Shown here: positions 6,810 through 10,565 of the stretch, one piece after another
Layout of the letters: each line of letters opens with the position of its first letter
Position numbering within the stretch: the first letter of the stretch is position 1
Origin: Gammaproteobacteria bacterium
GTDB lineage: Bacteria > Pseudomonadota > Gammaproteobacteria > Steroidobacterales > JACDCP01
NCBI GenBank assembly: GCA_013817465.1
Contig: JACDCP010000088.1
Location: forward strand, 1 to 10,565
Reading direction: 5' to 3'
DNA: 10,565 nt
Program-made: the position numbers and the translations under genes
The notes under the pieces: generated by a model
The model's input: the letters and a program-made list of their open reading frames with translations, nothing else
Database searches by the model: none
What the model was told of the DNA's origin: nothing

Positions 6810-6960
6810 AAAGCTGGTCCACAACGAGAGTTTTAAGCAAGAACCGGCTCCGGCAAAAATGCTGGCGCGGGGCGAACGGTCGTCACCGGGGCAACCTGAA
6901 GCGTGGACTGCGATGGCACGCTCCGGCAGGCGCTGCCCCGCCCCGGCAGGCGCTGCCCCG
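6810..6960. other. Intergenic spacer, convergent 3' ends
   Basis: 151 bases between the stops of the antitoxin and the DUF72 gene. No gene and no terminator with a T-tract was seen. Its right end consists of the 20-bp tandem repeat described separately. Confidence 0.45.
6921..6960. repeat. 20-bp tandem repeat, two copies
   Basis: The unit CNCCGGCAGGCGCTGCCCCG occurs twice head to tail (6921-6940 and 6941-6960), differing only at the second base (T or C). It abuts the stop codon of the DUF72 gene. No function is evident; it may be a remnant of a longer GC-rich repeat or a hairpin-forming transcript end. Confidence 0.8.
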
Positions 6961-7647
6961 CTACAAACCGAGCATGCGCTTCGCATAGGCGGGCCCGGCG
7001 CCGCCGGCCTCGTGCTTGAAGAATACGAACGCGCGCTCGAACGCCGCGCAGCGCGCCTTCCACGACTTCAATGCCTCATCGTCATAGGAGGCGGCGCGCA
7101 GGCGCAGATAGGTCAGAGGCCCGGTCCTCGGCAGCTCGGGCGGCTCCGCGCCGTCATTGTCCGCCGTGACCCACGCCGCATCGTGCGCTGCGAGCGCGGC
7201 AAAGACGGCCTCGTCCCGCCACGAGGGATGCCGGAACTCGAACGCGACCGGCGTGCCCGCAGGCACGAGATCCAGAAACGCGCTGAGTTTCTCGACGTCG
7301 CCGCGTGCGTGCGGCGGTAACTGAAACAGCACGACGCCCAGGCGCGGGCCGAGCGCCGCGAGCGCGTCGAACAGGTATCCGCCCTCTTCGCCGCAATCGG
7401 CGAGTTGTTTGAAGTGCGTGATCCGGCGCGGCGCCTTGATCGCGAAGCGGAACGTCTCGGGCACCTGGGCGGCCCAGCCTTCGAGCAGGCTCCGCCTTGG
7501 CATGCGGTAGAACGTGTTGTTGATCTCGACCGTCGGCAAGCGCTCGGCATAGAACGCGAGCATCTTGTTCGCCGGCAGGTCCTCCGGATAAAACGGCCCC
7601 TTCCACTCCTTGAACGAGAACCCGCTGGTGCCACAGTAAAGCTTCAT
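6961..7647 (-). CDS. DUF72 domain protein (YecE-like, TIM-barrel)
   Basis: 228-aa protein of the DUF72/YecE family, predicted TIM-barrel, biochemical role unknown. Family landmarks are the start MKLYCGTSGFSFKEWKGPFYP, VEINNTFYRMP (about 40-50), FAIKAPRRITH (68-78), LFQLPP, FEFRHPSWRDE and the C-terminal VFFKHEAGGAGPAYAKRML, so it is complete. The frame is open up to 7731, but family similarity begins at ATG 7647, which is preferred. Upstream of this ATG lies a remnant of an SF1 helicase gene whose TGA overlaps the DUF72 ATG (ATGA), showing that the pair was once a coupled operon. A second copy of the same junction, with only eight DUF72 codons, is at 8498-8537. Confidence 0.88.
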   Translation of the reverse strand: MKLYCGTSGFSFKEWKGPFYPEDLPANKMLAFYAERLPTVEINNTFYRMPRRSLLEGWAAQVPETFRFAIKAPRRITHFKQLADCGEEGGYLFDALAALGPRLGVVLFQLPPHARGDVEKLSAFLDLVPAGTPVAFEFRHPSWRDEAVFAALAAHDAAWVTADNDGAEPPELPRTGPLTYLRLRAASYDDEALKSWKARCAAFERAFVFFKHEAGGAGPAYAKRMLGL

Positions 7648-7664
7648 CGCATGTCGACCGTCCG
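7625..7664. repeat. Direct repeat copy A: DUF72 start and helicase stop
   Basis: Forty bases matching 8498-8537 with two mismatches, in the same orientation. It includes the DUF72 start codon (7645-7647) and the preceding bases that encode the end of a helicase (TVDMR then TGA overlapping the ATG). Confidence 0.9.
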
Positions 7665-7689
7665 ACGTCGCACGTTCAGGCGGTTCGCG
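7644..7689 (-). pseudogene. Tiny 3' remnant of an SF1 helicase upstream of DUF72
   Basis: Bases 7663-7689 match 8652-8679, which encodes part of helicase motif VI (the ANRLN-ATS stretch), with a few mismatches and one indel. They are joined directly to bases encoding the final residues (TVDMR, stop). About 115 bp present in the copy at 8538-8652 are missing here. The remnant cannot be functional. Confidence 0.65.
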
Positions 7690-7778
7690 GGCACATGGTG
7701 CGCTCAACGGCACCTGCCCGGCGATATCCACGTACCTTCAGCGCGGAGCTACCACCCGCCGTCCGAGCCCAACTCAGG

Positions 7779-8069
7779 TCAAGCAGCCTGGCGCTTAACT
7801 TTGATCTCGACATGGCGTCCGGTTTTTGCCAAGAGCTTCACGAGCGTGTCGATACTGAAGCGATCGATCTTGCCTCGCACGAGATCACTGACACGGGACT
7901 GTTGGATACCCAGCAACTCAGCCGCATCGCTTTGCGTCAGGCGCTTATCACGAATCAGCGTTTCGAGCTCTCGCATCAACTGGGAACGCAGCTTCAGATT
8001 CTCCGACTCCGCGGCGTCAAAGCCGAGATCTTCGAAGACATTTCCGCTGGATTTCGTCACCTTAGCCAT
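7779..8069 (-). CDS. Ata/HigA-type antitoxin, Xre HTH (COG5606-like)
   Basis: 96-aa antitoxin with an N-terminal toxin-contacting part (GNVFEDLGFDAAESENLKLR) and a C-terminal HTH: LTQSDAAELLGIQQSRVSDL with RGKIDRFSIDTLVKLLAKTG following. This matches the HTH_37/COG5606 antitoxins that pair with Gp49-like toxins. It should neutralise the toxin and repress the operon. ATG 8069 overlaps the toxin's TGA in the pattern TGATG, and AAGGAG stands eight bases before it; a GTG at 8072 would add one residue. Toxin-first order is typical of this class. The antitoxin looks intact, whereas the toxin's start is missing. Confidence 0.88.
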   Translation of the reverse strand: MAKVTKSSGNVFEDLGFDAAESENLKLRSQLMRELETLIRDKRLTQSDAAELLGIQQSRVSDLVRGKIDRFSIDTLVKLLAKTGRHVEIKVKRQAA

Positions 8070-8386
8070 CACTTCTTCTCCTTCATCTCCTTCAAACGCT
8101 GTCTTGCTACCTCCAGGTCCCGCTTTCGAGTCTTCTGAGTTTTCTTCTGAAACGCGTGCAATACATGAACGGCATCATCAATCTTTGCCACGTAGATCAC
8201 CCGAAACTCGCCTCGATGCTGAATCCGAATCTCGCGAGCGCCGCTGCCAATAGTTGTCATTGGCCTCCAGTCGCTAGGCTCCAAGCCAAGCTGAACGCGC
8301 TCCAGCTGATAGCCGACTTCTCGTCGTGGCGCCCGTGGAAAGGCTCGTAAATCCTCAAGCGCCGAGCCGACGAAATAGATATAAAA
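8069..8386 (-). CDS. Gp49-like RelE/ParE-superfamily toxin, 5' end abnormal
   Basis: The frame from 8386 to the TGA at 8069 encodes up to 105 aa of a phage-derived Gp49-like (COG4679, Tad-type) toxin, an mRNA-interferase-fold family. Conserved stretches run through the frame: VGSALEDLRAFP, REVGYQLERVQLGLEPSDWRPM, SGAREIRI, GEFRVIYVAK, VHVLHAFQKKTQKTRKRDLEVARQR. The length is normal, but between the in-frame TAA at 8387-8389 and the conserved region there is no ATG, GTG or TTG; the first TTG is at 8284, after the conserved first third, and would give only 71 aa. Either a rare start (for example ATC 8380) is used or the true start was lost by mutation. Its stop is fused to the antitoxin start (TGATG). 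Function as a toxin is therefore uncertain, while the family assignment is good. Confidence 0.75.
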   Translation of the reverse strand, partial: FYIYFVGSALEDLRAFPRAPRREVGYQLERVQLGLEPSDWRPMTTIGSGAREIRIQHRGEFRVIYVAKIDDAVHVLHAFQKKTQKTRKRDLEVARQRLKEMKEKK

Positions 8387-8401
8387 TTATAGATATTCTA
8401 T
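8375..8401 (-). promoter_or_regulatory. AT-rich putative operator/-10 region of the toxin-antitoxin pair
   Basis: A short AT-rich island in GC-rich surroundings. ATAGATAT occurs twice, 14 bases apart (8375-8382 and 8389-8396), and the second copy forms an inverted repeat ATAGA-TAT-TCTAT (8389-8401). The minus strand holds a perfect TATAAT (8391-8386) but no good -35. Transcription from it would start near 8379, at or inside the toxin frame, leaving no room for a ribosome site. Confidence 0.4.
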
Positions 8402-8497
8402 CAAGCTTTTTATATCATCGATGCCTGTAATCACACTCGGACCGGATGAATTTGAGCGCGGTCTTCCTCTCCTTCTGGTCTGTTCCGAACTCCGAAA
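8390..8497. other. Spacer between toxin operator and DUF72 fragment
   Basis: No gene is recognised. It joins the AT-rich operator to the broken DUF72 copy and probably contains the breakpoint of the rearrangement. Confidence 0.35.
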
Positions 8498-8520
8498 CTG
8501 GTGCCGCAGTAAAGCTTCAT
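8497..8520 (-). pseudogene. Truncated second copy of DUF72 (first eight codons)
   Basis: From ATG 8520 the frame reads MKLYCGTS, identical to the start of the intact DUF72 protein, and then diverges completely (FGVRNRPEG). The gene has been cut after eight codons. The helicase stop TGA overlaps its ATG, preserving the ancestral coupled order helicase-DUF72. Confidence 0.75.
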
Positions 8521-8537
8521 CGCCTGTCGACCGTCCG
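8498..8537. repeat. Direct repeat copy B: DUF72 start and helicase stop
   Basis: Forty bases matching 7625-7664 with two mismatches, in the same orientation. The two copies flank the toxin-antitoxin pair. Confidence 0.9.
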
Positions 8538-9107
8538 CGCCATTTCGAGATACCGGCAGAACGCGTTCGCGAGCCGCATCTGCTCGGGGGTTCGGCAATC
8601 GGGCTCAAAGAGTTTCGGGTTGCCGACCAGAATACACAAGCCCCCGGCGCGCGACGTCGCGATGTTCAAGCGGTTCGCGCTGTAGAGGAAACTCATCCCG
8701 CGCGGCGCCTCGTCGTGCGTGGACGTGGTCAGCGAGACGATCACCACCGGCGCCTGCTGGCCCTGGAATTTGGCTGCTCGAGCTGCTGCGGATCGCCGAG
8801 CAATACCAGGTTGTTAGCGCCGCCCGCGACCGCGAGCACGTCGGCGAGGGACATCTGTCCGGCTTCGTCGATGAACAGCACATCCACGCTTTCGGCGAAG
8901 TCCTGCCGCGCCCAGAGCCAGGCCGTGCCGCCGAGCAAACGAGCACTGGCCATCATCGAACAGCGCGTGAATGCGCTTGTAGTCGTCGAACGCCTTGAGC
9001 GCCTCGGGCGAAGACTCTTTCGGTTTGCCCTTGTGCAGGCAGGCGAAGTCTTCCAGCCCCTGAGCGCGCGCCACGTCGATGCAGGTGCGGAGCAGATTCC
9101 GGATCAC
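8517..9107 (-). pseudogene. SF1 (AAA_11/AAA_12-type) helicase remnant, possibly TM0106 RecB-like nuclease-helicase family
   Basis: Three reading frames together give the C-terminal half of a superfamily-1 helicase. Frame 1 (about 9107-8945) encodes IRNLLRTCIDVARAQGLEDFACLHKGKPKE-type sequence. Frame 2 (about 8945-8770) has GGTAWLWAR, Walker B/motif II LFIDEAGQMSLADVLA and motif III LVLLGDPQQLEQP. Frame 3 (about 8770-8517) has motif V KFQGQQAPVVIVSLTTS, motif VI NRLNIATSRA and the tail LVGNPKLFEPDCRTPEQMRLANAFCRYLE. A one-base shift separates frames 1 and 2. A deletion removes everything between motifs III and V. The Walker A region and any N-terminal nuclease are absent upstream of 9107. The gene is dead. 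The tail resembles TM0106-family RecB-like nuclease/helicases; that subfamily placement is from memory. Confidence 0.85.
8652..8679. repeat. Helicase motif VI segment shared with 7663-7689
   Basis: This 28-base segment inside the helicase remnant recurs, with a few mismatches and one indel, at 7663-7689 just upstream of the intact DUF72 gene. It extends the 40-bp repeat once a gap of about 115 bp is allowed. Confidence 0.65.
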
Positions 9108-9150
9108 AGTGCATAAGCAAGCATAACCGCGAGTTCCGGATGCGAATTGC

Positions 9151-9666
9151 TCACTTTAGCGATTGAACCGCCGATCGGATTTCGTTCACGCTTGCCTCGG
9201 TCGGTTCACCCTCCGCGCGGGCAACGATCTTTCCTTCGGAATTCAAGACGAAGACGAATGCCTTGTGGCTGTCGGTCGGAATGCCCAACGCTTTCTCGAG
9301 GTCCGACTCGGCAAGTATCCAGGTCTGGTCGTAGTAGCGCGCCGGGATCTTTGCCTTGGCGCGTCCAATCGCGTCGGCTTCGCTCATGAAAAATGGCAGG
9401 TCGATCGCAAGAACGTCGCGGATGCGCACTGCGCTCTGGTCGATGTTCTTGCGCAGGGCGGTGGCCCACATACGGGTGTCTGCGGCAGCGTCCTTGCTCG
9501 GCGTGACGATGAGGAGCGTGGGCTGGCCAAGCAGCTTGTCGGCCGTCACCTTCTTGCCGCTCAATGCCGTGGCGGTGAAGCTCGGAATGTCACCGCCGCC
9601 GGATTGCGCAAAGACGTTCGAGGCGCCCAGCAGCGCGATGAAAAGAACAGTCGATCGGCTCGTCAT
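9151..9666 (-). CDS. Exported thioredoxin-fold protein without CxxC motif
   Basis: 171-aa protein with a signal peptide (MTSRSTVLFIALLGASNVFAQ, cleavage likely after AFA-type residues near 20), so probably periplasmic. The mature part looks like a thioredoxin/AhpC-TSA-like domain: IPSFTATALSGKKVTADKLLGQPTLLIVTPS, then a helix RMWATALRKNI, VLAIDLPFFM, and the late beta-hairpin KAFVFVLNSEGKIVARAEG. The position of the redox CxxC after the first long strand reads TPSKDAAAD, and the mature protein has no cysteine, so it cannot be a thiol oxidoreductase. A non-catalytic role or a YtfJ-like protein are possibilities. ATG 9666 is preferred because the signal peptide begins there, though the frame is open to 9786. 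No clear Shine-Dalgarno sequence. It looks intact amid decayed neighbours. Confidence 0.7.
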   Translation of the reverse strand: MTSRSTVLFIALLGASNVFAQSGGGDIPSFTATALSGKKVTADKLLGQPTLLIVTPSKDAAADTRMWATALRKNIDQSAVRIRDVLAIDLPFFMSEADAIGRAKAKIPARYYDQTWILAESDLEKALGIPTDSHKAFVFVLNSEGKIVARAEGEPTEASVNEIRSAVQSLK

Positions 9667-9849
9667 GTGGGGTCCGTGCAAAGGGAAGTGTCGGAAATTC
9701 CGTGTCGATCCGCGCGGGAACTCACCGAGCCGGCGCAACAGGCCGACTGTGAAGCAAACGGTGTGCCGGAGCGCCTGTGCATTCATGGACCAGTAGCTAA
9801 TGCCGGAGGTTGTCGAGTTTGCTCAGGCCTGCTCCAATGCATCTGCGCC

Positions 9850-10101
9850 CCTGTATCGGAAAAACCAAAGTCAACCGCCGCGCCAGAACCGAAGACACGC
9901 CGTAAATCCTGGGCTGAACTGCTCGCGCGGGTGTGTGGGATCGACATGAAGACCTGTCCCCAATGCGGTGGAGCGGTAAAGATCATCTCAGCCATTATCG
10001 AACCTAACGCCATCACGTCCATTCTAACCGACTTACGCCTCCCCGACAGACCGCCCGGCCTTTCTCCGGCCCGTCTCCCGGCTCAAATAGACTTCGCTTA
10101 A
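9850..10101 (+). pseudogene. IS91-family transposase, C-terminal fragment
   Basis: The last 75-80 codons of an IS91-type rolling-circle (Y2) transposase: KTRRKSWAELLARVCGIDM, a zinc-ribbon-like CPQCGG, VKIISAIIEPNAITSILTDL, ending LPAQIDFA and TAA at 10101. The catalytic N-terminal part with the tyrosines is absent; the frame is open further upstream (from 9163) but that stretch lies opposite the thioredoxin-fold gene and is unlike a transposase. It is a relic that cannot move on its own. Confidence 0.85.
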
Positions 10102-10277
10102 ACTCCCCCGCAATGGTGTGGCACGGAAGCCTTTGCGTCCTGCCTTGAAAATGCTCTTACGCCGACGTTAAACCCGCACTCCACAGTTCCCATTGATGCG
10201 TCGGAAAACAACCCGGATGTCCCCCCTCTGGCCATCGGACCCGTAGAGCGGATAGTGCGTATAAGAGGCCTTATGTG
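9850..10277 (+). mobile_element. IS91-like element remnant, 3' end with possible terminal hairpin
   Basis: Transposase 3' end followed by about 175 bp of non-coding DNA ending in an imperfect palindrome, ATAAGAGGCCTTAT (10261-10274; perfect if one A is removed). IS91-type elements carry a replication-terminus or origin hairpin beyond the gene, so the element may end near here. The right boundary is a guess, and no target-site duplication is expected for this family. Confidence 0.5.
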
Positions 10278-10445
10278 AGGCGGCGAGCCCGGCGGCGCGG
10301 GTTGGCGAGCGGGCGGATGGCTTGTGGGCGGCTCGGTCGAGCGCGTCATCTGGGCGGAGCCGGCCCGGTCCCTCGGCGTTCGGGCGTCTGAATCTTCGCC
10401 TTCGAGCTAGAAATGCCGGCGCGCCCGGCCTCAAGCCAAGACGTG
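10102..10445. other. Non-coding stretch, IS91 3' flank and junction
   Basis: No convincing gene on either strand. The left part is probably the IS91 3' non-coding region. The part from about 10278 is very GC-rich and does not encode the missing N-terminus of the LysR fragment that follows. Confidence 0.45.
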
Positions 10446-10565
10446 CCCGTCTCGGCGTCGACCTCTTCGAACGCAACGGCCGAGGGGTGCGCATCACCCC
10501 GGCGGGGGTGACGTTCGCCGACGCGGCGCGCACCAGCCTCCAGCACCTCGACCGCGGCGTCCGGG
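10446..10565 (+). pseudogene. LysR-type regulator fragment (second half of HTH, runs off right edge)
   Basis: From about 10446 one frame reads RLGVDLFERNGRGVRITPAG then VTFADAARTSLQHLDRGVR to the window end. This is the end of a LysR HTH (the LG-V-LFER and LTPAG signature) and the start of the linker helix. The preceding bases in this frame (AGAPGLKPRRA) do not form the expected first helices, and there is no start codon for a normal N-terminus. The gene is therefore either truncated by the neighbouring rearrangement or frameshifted. The part outside the window is unknown. Confidence 0.6.

Noticed and set aside
9163..9840. Upstream part of the plus-strand frame that ends in the IS91 fragment
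   Set aside because: It is antisense to the signal-peptide protein and does not resemble IS91 catalytic sequence; only the end of the frame is transposase.
10168..10533. Minus-strand frames in the right end
   Set aside because: No family resemblance; they overlap the IS91 flank and the LysR fragment and appear to be chance GC-rich frames.

Overview
The window is GC-rich, with many GC-ending codons, and encodes an outer-membrane LPS assembly protein plus the amgK-murU peptidoglycan-recycling pair. This points to a Gram-negative gammaproteobacterium; I cannot name the genus from sequence alone. It splits into a tidy chromosomal half (about 1-6260) and a decayed accessory half (about 6450-10565).

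Positions 1-6260. lptD (minus, running off the left edge) is divergent from amgK-murU (plus, overlapping by 13 bases). AmgK phosphorylates recycled MurNAc/GlcNAc at C1 and MurU makes UDP-MurNAc, so this end of the window concerns the envelope. murU runs head-on into lipB with a 97-base 3' overlap that contains an 11-bp tandem duplication. Five minus-strand genes follow in a row: a GST-fold protein, a small protein with two PARP-type zinc fingers, a D-amino-acid aminotransferase-like enzyme (Dat), a retropepsin-like protein, and lipB. Only retropepsin-lipB (12-base gap) and dat-retropepsin (68-base gap) are close enough to suggest co-transcription.

Positions 6450-10565. A solitary HigA/NadS-type antitoxin sits behind a perfect 19-bp palindrome that overlaps an extended -10 promoter; no toxin is beside it. 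Next is an intact DUF72 (YecE-like) gene, then a COG4679/COG5606-type (Tad-Ata-like) toxin-antitoxin pair whose toxin has no ordinary start codon, then a ruined SF1 helicase followed by the first eight codons of a second DUF72 copy. The same helicase-DUF72 junction therefore appears twice, once on each side of the toxin-antitoxin pair. The window ends with a secreted thioredoxin-fold protein without a CxxC motif, the 3' end of an IS91-family transposase, and a LysR-type regulator fragment lacking the first part of its helix-turn-helix.

No tRNA, rRNA or CRISPR array was seen. The most interesting points are the stand-alone double PARP finger protein, the duplicated helicase-DUF72 junction around the toxin-antitoxin pair, the start-less toxin frame, and the 11-bp duplication at the murU/lipB overlap.
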